Assembly (NCBI GenBank): GCA_030680295.1
Contig: JAUXVU010000018.1
Location: 248,001 to 312,000 of the forward strand
Reading direction: 5' to 3'
DNA from: Moraxellaceae bacterium
Lineage (GTDB): Bacteria; Pseudomonadota; Gammaproteobacteria; Pseudomonadales; Moraxellaceae
DNA length: 64,000 bases
Shown piece after piece: positions 51,316-60,396 of this stretch (the first letter of the stretch is position 1; each line of letters starts with the position of its first letter). Position numbers and translations under genes: made by a program. The notes under the pieces were generated by a model. It did not search any database and had not been told where the DNA came from. It saw nothing but the letters and a program-made list of their open reading frames with translations.

Positions 51316-52039
51316 GACGAACTCCCGTTTGCGTAAAAAAATCACCTTGTTTGGTTTGGCTTAAGGTATAGGTAAGCAACCATGGACCAGAGATTGTGTG
51401 CATGCCAGTGACACCATAGGCTTTTACCGATGTGGTGCTGATGGCGCTAGGGTCGTTTTCAACCACTTCTTGGTCGTCACCAAAGGCATAAAAAACGCCG
51501 GTACGGTCTATGTCATTCCAAAAGTAGTCGGCACGTACTTGGTGGTTAAGTGCGTTTTCATTGCGCAGGCTTACATTGGCAATCTGATACACCAAGCGCC
51601 ATGGACCGGTATATTTTTCCGTGACTAAGGCTGTACGTTCAACGCGTAAGTTACTAAACGAAGTCACTTGATAGGATGGTTCAAACGTCCAACCATGGCC
51701 GGCATCCCAGTAGTAGCCGGCATACAACACATGCCCCGGTGTTAGGTTGCGGCTAGGGCTTAGCTTGGTTTCCAAATGCAATTTGCCCGTTGGTGTGACT
51801 GGAATGTAACCACCTAAGGTAAATTGGCTGTCGACTTTTTCAAATCGATCACTGCGAGTGACGTCACCATATACGGTGAGGCCATTTTGTTCCCACGCAC
51901 CGGCAATGTATTCAATGTTGGCGTTGGCACGACCATTGGTATAGTCCTGAAACTCAGCGCCAACTTCTAGCCATGTATTGGCCCAAGTATTTGAAGCCAA
52001 GGCAGATAGTCCTAATGCTAAGAAGTAGGATGGCTTCAT
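51293..52039 (-). CDS. YaiO-family outer-membrane beta-barrel protein
   Basis: This 248-residue protein has a signal peptide ending SNTWA and many amphipathic beta-strands (WLEVGAEFQDYTNG, LTVYGDVTRSDRFE, WTFEPSYQVTSF), ending GVRLGLRRNF with a terminal Phe. This matches the YaiO outer-membrane family. In the operon it could be the export pore for the GT2 product. ATG overlaps the response-regulator stop by 4 bp. Confidence 0.8.
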   Translation of the reverse strand: MKPSYFLALGLSALASNTWANTWLEVGAEFQDYTNGRANANIEYIAGAWEQNGLTVYGDVTRSDRFEKVDSQFTLGGYIPVTPTGKLHLETKLSPSRNLTPGHVLYAGYYWDAGHGWTFEPSYQVTSFSNLRVERTALVTEKYTGPWRLVYQIANVSLRNENALNHQVRADYFWNDIDRTGVFYAFGDDQEVVENDPSAISTTSVKAYGVTGMHTISGPWLLTYTLSQTKQGDFFTQTGVRLGLRRNF

Positions 52040-52416
52040 GACTTAATTTCTCGCGAGAGTCGATTGATGCGAGCCAACAATTCTGCTGGCTGAAAGGGTT
52101 TGACCAAATAATCGTTAGCGCCCATGTCTAGTGCTTGCACAATATCTCGCTCACCCGTTTTGGCGGTCAGCATAAGAACGGGTAAATCTTTAGTGACGGC
52201 ATTGTTGCGTATGTTTTTCAGCACGGTAAAGCCATCAACAAACGGCATGAGTACGTCTAATACCACCAGTTGAGGCTGCCATTCGCTGAGGAGCTTTTCA
52301 CCTTCTGCACCGTCAATCGCGGTTTTTACCTCATGACCTTGTCGTTTCAGCAGAAACTCGATGAGCTCCGCCGTCATTTCATCGTCTTCCATGAGCAGGA
52401 TTTTGTGAGCAGCCAT
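52036..52416 (-). CDS. Stand-alone receiver-domain response regulator
   Basis: This 126-residue CheY-like protein has acidic pocket MEDDE, phospho-acceptor D54 in VVLDVLMPFVDGF, conserved Thr in LMLTAKTGERD and Lys in DYLVKPFQPAELL. There is no output domain. It is the first gene of the overlapping operon with the YaiO barrel, HEAT protein and GT2, so it probably acts by protein-protein contact on the polysaccharide machine. The Hpt gene at the other end may feed it. Confidence 0.9.
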   Translation of the reverse strand: MAAHKILLMEDDEMTAELIEFLLKRQGHEVKTAIDGAEGEKLLSEWQPQLVVLDVLMPFVDGFTVLKNIRNNAVTKDLPVLMLTAKTGERDIVQALDMGANDYLVKPFQPAELLARINRLSREIKS

Positions 52417-52512
52417 GATGACCCTATGTAATCTGAAACATTTGTTGAGTTAATACTAACCTGTTAATGGAAAATGCTAGAAGAAGATTGTTGTGTGTGA
52501 AATGTATTTTTA

Positions 52513-52538
52513 AAAAAAGGGCTCATGATGAGCCCTTA
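52513..52538 (-). terminator. Intrinsic terminator of the MerR-type regulator gene
   Basis: AGGGCTCAT and ATGAGCCCT (52519-52527 and 52529-52537) form a stem; on the minus strand it is followed by a run of T (52513-52519). It lies 18 bp after the regulator stop. Confidence 0.85.
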
Positions 52539-52555
52539 AAAGTACTGCGTAAGGT

Positions 52556-53494
52556 TCAGCGTGGACCATTTGCAACACGCCAGTTTTTTACGGCCTGGCG
52601 AATACTCGGTAAGTCATGGAAGAACTCAACCGCTTCAACACGACGACGTGTGGAGCGCAGAGAGCTGCCACCTGCCCAAATTTCAATGTTTAGTGGTAGC
52701 TTAAAGCGTAGATCTTCCAAGAACTCAATGGCTTGAGTGGTCGGGTAGGCGGCACTAAATGACAGCGCAACAATGTTCATCTTATGTCGCTGGACAGCTT
52801 GAGCCACATCTCGTACCGACATTTGTGCACCATAACAAACGGCATCGGCATTATCTAAACGTAATAATGCTTCCACCATCAAAATACCCTGAGTATGAGT
52901 TTCGGTAGGTGGTGTGGTTAATAAAATCCGTGGTGGTCGATTTACTGCACGTAAATTGGCAATGGCTTGGCGCATTATTTTTTGCACCAGCTCCATAAAT
53001 AAATGTTCCTCATGAACTTCAATAACGCCACGTGACCAACTATCACCAATTAAACCATTAGCGTGTTGTAAAAAGTCTAATACAAAACGCTCTAAACCCA
53101 TGGTTACCATTTGGTGAGCCAAGTAGTCTTGAATCTCGTTCGAATTAGACGTTTTGATGACTTCTAATAGTTCGGTTTCAAACTCAGGCGACACTTCATG
53201 GCGTGCTTGTGTTTGCGACTTCAGCATATGCTCAAGGTCATCAGCACTTAGTGACATGAGTTTGCTGGGACGATATCCGGCATCAATTAGACGACGAACT
53301 AAGCGTAATTTAGCAACCTGATCAACAGGATAGACACGATCACCTTGGGCGTCGCGTTGTGGGGCAGGGAAGCTGTATCGACGCTCCCACATACGTAAAA
53401 GCTCTTTGGTGACACCGGTTTCGCGCTCTACCGCGTTAATCGGCAATAGAACGGGTAGCTCGGAATTTTGTTGCAGTGCTAGTTTTGCGTTCAT
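52556..53494 (-). CDS. MerR-family regulator with B12-binding-like domain (CarH/LitR type)
   Basis: This 312-residue protein has a MerR HTH at about 18-90 (INAVERETGVTKELLRMWERRY), a helical Met/Trp-type domain with WSRGVIEVHEEHLF (the W…EH motif that contacts cobalamin in CarH), and a Rossmann domain with ETHTQGILM (E-x-H-x-x-G) corresponding to the DxHxxG base-off B12 motif. It is probably a cobalamin-dependent, light- or redox-responsive repressor. No carotenoid or photolyase genes are nearby, so the targets are elsewhere. Confidence 0.85.
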   Translation of the reverse strand: MNAKLALQQNSELPVLLPINAVERETGVTKELLRMWERRYSFPAPQRDAQGDRVYPVDQVAKLRLVRRLIDAGYRPSKLMSLSADDLEHMLKSQTQARHEVSPEFETELLEVIKTSNSNEIQDYLAHQMVTMGLERFVLDFLQHANGLIGDSWSRGVIEVHEEHLFMELVQKIMRQAIANLRAVNRPPRILLTTPPTETHTQGILMVEALLRLDNADAVCYGAQMSVRDVAQAVQRHKMNIVALSFSAAYPTTQAIEFLEDLRFKLPLNIEIWAGGSSLRSTRRRVEAVEFFHDLPSIRQAVKNWRVANGPR

Positions 53495-53696
53495 GGTAAG
53501 CCTCTCTTGCGTAGGACGTGTTTGTCTAGGACAAAGATGAGGTCAACGCGCTAGAGTCCACACTGTACAGAGATGACACAAATGTGATTTTTGCAAGAGA
53601 CTAATGAGTCATATAAAAAAGTGTTTCATTTTTGGGTAATGGCAATGCTGTCTTGGTTTTGTTAGAAATCTAAATACTTACTTAGAGCTAACCTAA

Positions 53697-54506
53697 ATGA
53701 ACTTTTTGACAAAGGTTTTAATTATGCTGAGCGCAATTTTTGTACTTGGCTGCACGAGCAAACCAATGATATCTAGCGCTGAGCATACCTACACACCATC
53801 ATCTTGGCCGGAGCCTTTACAGGGTGATTTAATGCGACCAGATGGCGTCGTACGGCCACCGGTGGTGGTAGTCATTCATGGCGGCGGTTGGCGTTCAGGC
53901 TCTCGTCACAGCGGATATGTTCAGCGCATCAATCAGGAAGTGCTGAGTGCGGGTTATGCCGTATTTAATGTTAGCTATCGTTTTGCCCCGAATTATCGTT
54001 TTCCGGCACAACTAGAAGATATCACTCAAGCCATAACGTGGTTGCAGCAAGAAGGCGAAGCGCTTGGTGTTGATACTCAGCGGGTTGCATTGTGGGGGTA
54101 TTCAGCCGGTGCTCACTTGGCAAGCCTTGCTGCAATGAAAGAGCAAGCCTTGCCGATTCGAGCTGTGATAGCGGGCGGAACACCAGCAGACTTGCAAGTA
54201 TGGCCGCGCTCACCCATGGTGATGGCCTTAATTGGTCAGTCTAAAGATGAAGCGCCAATTATTTGGGCTAAGGCCTCTCCTGTGACACAAGTCAGCACAA
54301 AGACACCACCCCATTTTCTTTATCATGGACGTTGGGATACCTTGGTTGCATTTGAGCAGGCATTAAAGCTTGAAGCTGCGTTGCAAGCGAAAGGTGTGCC
54401 TGTTCAGTTGGTGGCAAGGCCGATGTACGGGCATTTGTTAACGGCGGCATTGCCTGGCAGTAGTTATCGGCAAGCTACTGCGTTTTTAGCGCAGTACCTG
54501 CGTTAA
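53697..54506 (+). CDS. Lipoprotein alpha/beta-hydrolase (carboxylesterase-like)
   Basis: This 269-residue protein has a signal with lipobox VLGC (Cys at about 19), oxyanion-hole motif VIHGGGWRSG and nucleophile elbow GYSAG; the acid and His are in RWDTLV and GHLLTAA. It belongs to the BD-FAE/hormone-sensitive-lipase-like esterases. Acts at the cell envelope; substrate unknown. The 3' end overlaps the convergent GST-like gene by 21 bp. Confidence 0.85.
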   Translation: MNFLTKVLIMLSAIFVLGCTSKPMISSAEHTYTPSSWPEPLQGDLMRPDGVVRPPVVVVIHGGGWRSGSRHSGYVQRINQEVLSAGYAVFNVSYRFAPNYRFPAQLEDITQAITWLQQEGEALGVDTQRVALWGYSAGAHLASLAAMKEQALPIRAVIAGGTPADLQVWPRSPMVMALIGQSKDEAPIIWAKASPVTQVSTKTPPHFLYHGRWDTLVAFEQALKLEAALQAKGVPVQLVARPMYGHLLTAALPGSSYRQATAFLAQYLR

Positions 54507-55403
54507 GCGAAAGCCGACTTTGGGAAAGTGACGGTGTAGCTTTCCTACGTCGACATCCTCACTAGATAACACCCAAGTGGATACACTGCTATCAACCAGT
54601 AGGCCCTTGGTAGGGATTTGGCCATAGTCGTTTGGCGACACCTCGACTAACTGTCCAAGCAGTGCTTCGTCATTACTTTGGGTGACTGTCCTTGGCGCAT
54701 GATTTTTCGCAATTGATAGTGCGTCTTGTGCACTAATTTCACTGCGCTGTCCTTCGCCAAGGTTTTTCATTCTGGCCATCCATGCGGTCAGCTTTGGGTG
54801 TTGGTCAAACTGCTTTTCGGCCAGCTCATGTGCAAACCACAAGGGGTGGTAGGTGGCAAAGTCAGCGTGATTTGGCTTGTTGCCAAATAAAAAGAGATTA
54901 GTTTGTAGCAGGTTTTCAACGTGATCTAAGTGCTTGGCCATGACAGCTTTAGCGGTGGATGGCGACATTTTTACCGAAGAGTCCTTGCCTAGTTGAATGC
55001 GATCCCAAGCAAACTTGAGCATGTCTATCATGGAAAGGCTACTTTTAGCTTTAGCTAAAACTTTGCCGTTGGCACTGCTCATCAAGCAGGCAATAAGTAC
55101 TTTTAGTTCAGCATGTTGCACGTACTTTTGAATGTCAGGACTGCAGTTTTCTAAGGCTAGGTCTGGCAGTCCACTCAGTCGTGCAATTTCACTGGCAATG
55201 CTATGTGAGTCACAAAAAATGTCAGCGCCAATTTGGCCAACTGGGATTTTACGATAACCGCCGGCCAGTATTTGTAGGTGCGGGCGCGGCAGCATTTCGC
55301 GGGTAGTGACCGACTGCCACGGCAGGTTGGCATAGCCCAGCATACTGCGCATTTTCTGCGAAAATGGCGACATGGGGTAGTGATGCAAAATCAATGAGGT
55401 CAT
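54486..55403 (-). CDS. Glutathione S-transferase-like protein
   Basis: This 305-residue protein has a thioredoxin-fold N-terminus (HHYPMSPFSQKMRSML, with SPFS at the usual active-site place; KIPVGQI as cis-Pro region; DSHSIASEI) and an all-helical GST_C domain (FGNKPNHADFATYHPLWF). An extra C-terminal extension of about 70 residues (VEVSPNDYGQIPTKGLLVD onward) is beta-rich and not part of a normal GST. Start overlaps the stop of the PAP2-DUF368 gene by 4 bp, so it is second in that operon. Confidence 0.82.
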   Translation of the reverse strand: MTSLILHHYPMSPFSQKMRSMLGYANLPWQSVTTREMLPRPHLQILAGGYRKIPVGQIGADIFCDSHSIASEIARLSGLPDLALENCSPDIQKYVQHAELKVLIACLMSSANGKVLAKAKSSLSMIDMLKFAWDRIQLGKDSSVKMSPSTAKAVMAKHLDHVENLLQTNLFLFGNKPNHADFATYHPLWFAHELAEKQFDQHPKLTAWMARMKNLGEGQRSEISAQDALSIAKNHAPRTVTQSNDEALLGQLVEVSPNDYGQIPTKGLLVDSSVSTWVLSSEDVDVGKLHRHFPKVGFRLTQVLR

Positions 55404-57079
55404 GAAGCTTTGCTCGCTAGTTTTTCAATTCCTCGATATAAGAACACGCCTATGATCATCATCACAATGCCACTAAGTACGGCGCCATCAAAATGTTGTG
55501 GTATGTAAGGCGTAGCATCGAGTAGGCGTTGTTTGCCGCCTACCTCCTCGTAGATCCAATGTTGGTATGGCCACACTGCCAATAACGAACCGGTGAGCAC
55601 CCCAATAACGGTGAGCATAGTGCGCTGACGATAATTTGCTAATAACCAGCTAATACTGCTAGCAAAGGCAATAGCGCCAGTGGCAACACCGGCTATTAAA
55701 GGCAGAATGAAAGTCATATTGAAGCTTGCCAGCGCCTCTAAAACCTCGGCGTACTTACCTAAAACCAGTAGTACAAATGAGCCTGAAACGCCAGGTAGCA
55801 ACATAGCGGTGGCGGCGATGGCACCACACAAGAATATAAACCATGCGCTAGAAGGTGTTTGTGCAGGGACTAGCATAACCACAAATAGGCCGGCAGCTAG
55901 GCCGGCTACCCACCATAACCAAGACCGTAAGCGGGTGACGTTAAGTGACAGTAATAGCGATACAACCGATGCGGCAATCAAGCCAAAGAATAAACCAAAA
56001 GTGGCTTCTGGTACTTCGCGAATTAACCAGCCAACGGGTATGACGCGGCTAAAAAAGACAATAGCAATTAAAATGCCAATGCCAAGTGGTAAGACAAACA
56101 GGAAATCGATATGGCGGAGTGCCTCACTAAAGCGGGCTTTACTTACGAGCTTGACGAAGTCGCGATTCACTCCGGCAATGGCATTTAGTAGGCGTTGATA
56201 AATGCCCAAAATCAATGCCATGGTGCCGCCGGACACGCCGGGAATTAAGTCTGCAGTGCCCATGCACGCACCACGAATGATTTGTTGCCCCATGGGTTCG
56301 TTAGGCAAATCAGGGTTGCTAAAGCGTCGCTTGATCATGGCCTCGAAAGCAAAAATACCGCCGGCCATCCACTGTGAAGCTCGTTGAATCCAGCCATTTA
56401 ATGGTGTTAGCTGCAAAATGCCGGCCGCTAGTAGCGCTGAAAAAACACCACCAATGAGGGTGTCTGTGGCTTGGTGAGCACCAGCAGCCATACGTGGTAA
56501 AGCAAAAAGAATGGTTAAGACAAGTGCTAATAAACCTATACGACGCCCACCTGCTTGCCACCAAAGCCACGTAATCAAACACATAAAAGTAGCGTGATCA
56601 CTGGGGAAGGTAGAGCCTGCGGTTTCTTTTGCGCGGGACCAAGGCACAACGTCTTTAATGGAGTAAAAAGGTTCTAGATAAAGTGAGGGAGAAGGGCTTG
56701 CTACCACTAAAATTTCGCGCTGATAAGTGACGACTAAAAAGATCACAATCAGCATATAAAAGCCTAGTGCAACACCCTGTCGCCACTGGGTTTCTGTACC
56801 ATTTAGCCAGCGCGCATAAAAAATACTGAGAATTAATACACCACAAAATAGATCGAAGCGGCGATCGCCCGTGGCTGCCCAAATTTCTGGCCAAGGTGAG
56901 CCCCACTGCACGGTGCCATTCATGGCAAAGTACACCGCGTCATCCAGAGCATCCCACCACTCATTGGTGATAGGAATGAACCATGAGCCCATTAACAATG
57001 CTGCAATCAGTAGGCAAATTAAACCATTACGTTTGTTGCTGACAGGCATTAAATGTTCGCGATTGTTCGGTTGGGTCAT
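55400..57079 (-). CDS. PAP2 phosphatase fused to DUF368 polyprenyl-phosphate transporter
   Basis: This 559-residue membrane protein. N-terminal part (1-235): PAP2-type phosphatase with FPSDHATF and RMAAGAHQATDTLIGG (Arg, His, Asp of motif 3). C-terminal part (260-555): a DUF368 transporter with the duplicated signature GTADLIPGVSGGTMALILG and LLPGVSGSFVLLVLG. PAP2 enzymes dephosphorylate undecaprenyl pyrophosphate on the periplasmic side; DUF368 (PopT-type) proteins return undecaprenyl phosphate to the cytosol. One chain would couple both steps of carrier-lipid recycling. An internal ATG at residue 11 is an alternative start. Confidence 0.88.
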   Translation of the reverse strand: MTQPNNREHLMPVSNKRNGLICLLIAALLMGSWFIPITNEWWDALDDAVYFAMNGTVQWGSPWPEIWAATGDRRFDLFCGVLILSIFYARWLNGTETQWRQGVALGFYMLIVIFLVVTYQREILVVASPSPSLYLEPFYSIKDVVPWSRAKETAGSTFPSDHATFMCLITWLWWQAGGRRIGLLALVLTILFALPRMAAGAHQATDTLIGGVFSALLAAGILQLTPLNGWIQRASQWMAGGIFAFEAMIKRRFSNPDLPNEPMGQQIIRGACMGTADLIPGVSGGTMALILGIYQRLLNAIAGVNRDFVKLVSKARFSEALRHIDFLFVLPLGIGILIAIVFFSRVIPVGWLIREVPEATFGLFFGLIAASVVSLLLSLNVTRLRSWLWWVAGLAAGLFVVMLVPAQTPSSAWFIFLCGAIAATAMLLPGVSGSFVLLVLGKYAEVLEALASFNMTFILPLIAGVATGAIAFASSISWLLANYRQRTMLTVIGVLTGSLLAVWPYQHWIYEEVGGKQRLLDATPYIPQHFDGAVLSGIVMMIIGVFLYRGIEKLASKAS

Positions 57080-57149
57080 GATGAGCAGGTTTTGTGCTGA
57101 GGAGAGAACGACGATTCTAGAGGAATTGACTGGTAAATAAAAATGAGAA

Positions 57150-57181
57150 GGCCAAGAGCTTGAGTGTAAAAGCTCTTGGCC
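57150..57181 (-). terminator. Intrinsic terminator after metal-dependent hydrolase gene
   Basis: GGCCAAGAGCTT and AAGCTCTTGGCC form a perfect 12-bp stem with an 8-nt loop, followed on the minus strand by T-rich sequence. It isolates the upstream hydrolase gene from the PAP2-DUF368 operon. Confidence 0.88.
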
Positions 57182-57187
57182 ACTGTG

Positions 57188-58081
57188 CTACTGAAGTGTT
57201 GGTGTACTTAACTGTTCACTGAGTAGGCCTTGCTTGCCAAACAACGTTTCGCGCCATTGCTGCTCAAGTGCGGTAGTGTCGTCTTGGGATGGATGAAAGC
57301 CTTTCTTAAAAAAGTCAGGTATGCGACGAGGTACATGTTTTAGTAAGCCATGTTTGCCAAATAACATAGCAGCACCTTTCAGGTGCGACTTGATATGGCG
57401 TTTTTGCAGCTGATTATCATGTGCCAAGATGGCAACAAGGCTAGCCAAAATTCCTGGCAATATCGCGGCCACTACCAGTGGCCCTGCTTGTAGTTTCAGT
57501 CGCCAACTATTGCTGACCTGTGTATAGACATCGTATGCCACGGATTTATGTTCAAGTTCTTCTAATGCATGCCAAGTCCATAGTTTTAATGACTCAGGCT
57601 CGCAGGCATCACGGAATTGACGGTGCTGCAAAAAGGACTCGCCAAAAATCGCTGTAAAGTGTTCCATAAAAATAGTGCAGGCTAACTGCTGTTCTGGTGA
57701 AAAACGCGCCAGTATGGCCAGACCCATTCCTACGCCTTTTTCAGCAAAATCAACACGAATGCCCATATCACTGAAGATCGCATTTAAACGTTCGTGTTCA
57801 CGGCCATGTAAGGCCTCTTGGCCGATAAAACCAGACACTTGAGCTTTAAGCACAGGGTCGGTGATTTGGTCACGAAAGTGACGCACAGACTCAACAAAAA
57901 AACGCTCACCTGGTGGGAAAATGCCGGAAAGGACGGCAATAAAGCTCGATGCAAAGGCATTGTCAGCAATGGGGTAGCGCCTTTTGCTGTAGTACTGATG
58001 TGCAAACTGGATGTTGCGTGGCGGAATGCCAACACTTGCACCGGCTAATGGGCGTTGCTTTACTGAGGCTGGAGATGTCAT
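57188..58081 (-). CDS. Predicted metal-dependent hydrolase (PF10118 family)
   Basis: This 297-residue protein has ferritin-like metal-ligand motifs: FFVESVRHFRDQI, GQEALHGREHERLN, FMEHFTAIFGESFL and HALEELEHKSVAYDVY. The E/ExxH pattern over four helices points to a di-iron site. A hydrophobic stretch (about 200-222) suggests membrane contact. Family function is uncharacterised; similar proteins are often near fatty-acid or lipid genes. Single gene with its own terminator. Confidence 0.82.
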   Translation of the reverse strand: MTSPASVKQRPLAGASVGIPPRNIQFAHQYYSKRRYPIADNAFASSFIAVLSGIFPPGERFFVESVRHFRDQITDPVLKAQVSGFIGQEALHGREHERLNAIFSDMGIRVDFAEKGVGMGLAILARFSPEQQLACTIFMEHFTAIFGESFLQHRQFRDACEPESLKLWTWHALEELEHKSVAYDVYTQVSNSWRLKLQAGPLVVAAILPGILASLVAILAHDNQLQKRHIKSHLKGAAMLFGKHGLLKHVPRRIPDFFKKGFHPSQDDTTALEQQWRETLFGKQGLLSEQLSTPTLQ

Positions 58082-58191
58082 AACCTGCTCCTATGTGACA
58101 TTTTGTAATGACACATTAACAATGTCATGACTTGGTGGTCACAATCAAGTGGGCATTGACATATTTTTTGTTAAAAGTGGGTAGCAAAAGA

Positions 58192-58662
58192 TTAACGAAT
58201 GGCCTGTGTTACCAAAGTCGCTGCTTGCTTAATACGCACACCCTTTAGCACAGCAAAAACGCCGGCTGCTAAAAAAGCACCTGAAATTAGCCAATGAAAA
58301 GGAAAGCCGTTGATGTGTGCACCATTTAGCGATAAGCCTAAATACACGGAGATTGCGACTAGAACAGGCCCAGCAACTAAGTGAGACCAAATGCCGTCAT
58401 GGCTATGAGCCCCGTTGCTCAAGTTGTGGTGCGCAAGAGCATGTAGGCTGCCATGCTTAGTGGTGCCGGCCAAAATCAGCTGGTCACCATCATTAATAGC
58501 AATGGGGTGATGTGTACGAATGACCACGGCTTTGCCTTGCACTGTCAGCAAGCAGATATGAGTGCTGTGGACAGAGCGGTGTCGATTTAGACCATGTCCA
58601 CTCATATGTACAGTGTGCCGTACTTGCTCTGCTCGGCCTTGCAATGTCTCCATGCGTGTCAT
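58192..58662 (-). CDS. His-rich membrane protein of unknown function
   Basis: This 156-residue protein has an N-terminal soluble part (1-85) rich in His (HTVHMSGHGLNRHRSVHSTH; HALAHHNLSNGAHSH) with a beta-rich core (VVIRTHHPIAINDGDQLILAG), then two transmembrane helices (about 92-112 and 120-140). It could bind metal through the His clusters. No family recognised. A second ATG three codons in (METLQGR) is possible. Confidence 0.6.
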   Translation of the reverse strand: MTRMETLQGRAEQVRHTVHMSGHGLNRHRSVHSTHICLLTVQGKAVVIRTHHPIAINDGDQLILAGTTKHGSLHALAHHNLSNGAHSHDGIWSHLVAGPVLVAISVYLGLSLNGAHINGFPFHWLISGAFLAAGVFAVLKGVRIKQAATLVTQAIR

Positions 58663-58715
58663 CCTAATCGGGTAGGGGGCGTTGTCTTAGTACACATTCC
58701 AATGAGGTAGTTTAA

Positions 58716-59063
58716 ATGAAAATGCGTTATATCTTGCCACTAAGCTTAATGTTAGCCACTACCACTGTGGTTGCTGACGACCACCGATCTTACGGCAAAG
58801 CCGATGGTGCTAAATACAGTGAACACAGAATTGAGCGTATGGATAAGCATGCTGAGCTTAATTTGACTGACGCGCAAAAAGCTCAGCTCAAAGCCATTAT
58901 GGATGAAACCAAACAGCGTCACGGCGAAATCCGTAAGCAGTCAGATGAGAAGGTTAATGCTGTGCTGACTACTGAGCAACGAGCAAAATATGCCAAGCAT
59001 CGTGAACAGATGATTGAAAAGATGAAAGCTAAAAAAGCTGAGCATAGCGCTAAACAAAACTAA
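58716..59063 (+). CDS. Spy/CpxP-like periplasmic protein
   Basis: This 115-residue protein has a signal peptide (MRYILPLSLMLATTTVVA) and a very charged helical mature part with LNLTDAQKAQLKAIMDE and LTTEQRAKYAKHREQMIEKM, the paired LTxxQ features of Spy/CpxP and LTXXQ proteins. It probably acts as an envelope stress chaperone or metal-responsive factor. The 3' end overlaps the convergent OsmC-like gene by 4 bp. Confidence 0.8.
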   Translation: MKMRYILPLSLMLATTTVVADDHRSYGKADGAKYSEHRIERMDKHAELNLTDAQKAQLKAIMDETKQRHGEIRKQSDEKVNAVLTTEQRAKYAKHREQMIEKMKAKKAEHSAKQN

Positions 59064-59467
59064 GTGCTGGCTCGCTGAGTGCTAATGCTCGCGCCTGTTG
59101 CTAATGTTTTAGTGACAGGCGTTTTACTGGCAATGTCCAATAATCGTTGCCACTGCTCTTCGTTTAAATTGGCTGTGCAATGCAATACTCGCTCAATATG
59201 AGTATTACCTTCGTGATCTTTTAGCAGCGTAAGTGCAACACTGATGTGACCTAAATCCCACCCTTTTTTGTCGGCATACATACGCAGTGTCATGGTGGTG
59301 CACGCGCCTAAGCCACTTAAAACCAGCCCGTAAGGTGAGGGGCCAGCATCTTGCCCACCCGCACTAACTGGTTCATCGGCCGCGAGTTGGTGATTGCCGG
59401 TTTGAATTTTTTGTGCATACGGCACGCCGGTTGCTGTGACATGTGCCTTTGCTATTTCACGCATCAT
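59060..59467 (-). CDS. OsmC-family peroxiredoxin-like protein
   Basis: This 135-residue protein shows the OsmC/YhfA pattern: DAGPSPYGLVLSGLGACTTMTLRMYADKK holds a conserved Cys, but a second Cys (LHCTANL) is at the distal position, as in organic-hydroperoxide-reducing members. Start overlaps the pirin gene stop by 4 bp, so both are co-translated, consistent with an oxidative or electrophile response unit. Confidence 0.86.
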   Translation of the reverse strand: MMREIAKAHVTATGVPYAQKIQTGNHQLAADEPVSAGGQDAGPSPYGLVLSGLGACTTMTLRMYADKKGWDLGHISVALTLLKDHEGNTHIERVLHCTANLNEEQWQRLLDIASKTPVTKTLATGASISTQRAST

Positions 59468-60363
59468 GCACCGCCTTTTAAATTTAAACCGTCCAGTGAG
59501 GGCGCTATCAGTCGTGGTGACGGGCTGCCTTTTACTTCATCAAAATAGCGTCCCTCGTTCCATTGCATGGTGGCTTGTTCGATTTCAGCTTGAGTGCGAG
59601 CAACAAAGTTCCACCAAACCAAAATCTCTTCTTTAAATGGCTCGCCACCGAGCAACAGAACCTGGCACTCTTCATTACATTCAATGTTTAGCTGATCAAG
59701 CTGTGTGCCCAAATACAGTAAGGTGCCCGGAGTTAACGCTTCACCAGCAATGGTGGCACTGCCGCGTAATACCAGTGCGCCATGTTCAAACTCAGGCTTT
59801 AAGGGGATTGTTGTCTTAGCTGCACCTGTAGTGCTGATGTCTAGTCCTAATAAAGGAGAATAGAGTTTAACAGGAGATCTTTTCCCCAAGCATTCGCCCG
59901 CTAACACAGTCACACACACATCATCTTGAGTAACTACTGGAAGTTCTGGGTAGTGATCAAAAGCGGGCTCACGGTGACGCTCGGCATCCGGCAGGGCAAT
60001 CCAAAGCTGCGCAGCATGCAACGTGCCCGGCTGATTATCGACAGCATCCTCAGCATGCACAATGCCGCTGCCGGCAGTCATTAAATTAACCTGCTTAGGG
60101 CGAATGACTTGCTCGTATCCAAGGCTGTCACGGTGCATGATCTGGCCTTCAATCATCCACGTAAATGTTTGCAGACCAATATGCGGGTGTGGTCCGACTT
60201 GTAGACCTTCGCCCGGGCCATACTGCATGGGGCCGGCATGATCCAGAAAACACCATGCACCCACCATACGGCGTTCTTTGCTGGGTAGAGCGCGGCGAAT
60301 AACGAGTCCTTCACCAATCACACCTTGTCGTGTGGCTATTTTTTCAATCACGATTGCACTCAT
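59464..60363 (-). CDS. Pirin-family protein
   Basis: This 299-residue bicupin has the N-terminal cupin HPHIGLQTFTWMIEGQI with metal-binding His, and GSGIVHAEDAVDN (His and Glu), plus a C-terminal pirin domain (PEFEHGALVLRGSATIAGE; LLLGGEPFKEEILVWWNFV). Some pirins have quercetinase activity or act as redox sensors. It lies between a Kef-type antiporter gene (33 bp upstream) and osmC; a likely stress operon. Confidence 0.9.
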   Translation of the reverse strand: MSAIVIEKIATRQGVIGEGLVIRRALPSKERRMVGAWCFLDHAGPMQYGPGEGLQVGPHPHIGLQTFTWMIEGQIMHRDSLGYEQVIRPKQVNLMTAGSGIVHAEDAVDNQPGTLHAAQLWIALPDAERHREPAFDHYPELPVVTQDDVCVTVLAGECLGKRSPVKLYSPLLGLDISTTGAAKTTIPLKPEFEHGALVLRGSATIAGEALTPGTLLYLGTQLDQLNIECNEECQVLLLGGEPFKEEILVWWNFVARTQAEIEQATMQWNEGRYFDEVKGSPSPRLIAPSLDGLNLKGGA

Positions 60364-60396
60364 CGTAGTACTCCTTCAACAGATTCAGCCATTCGT

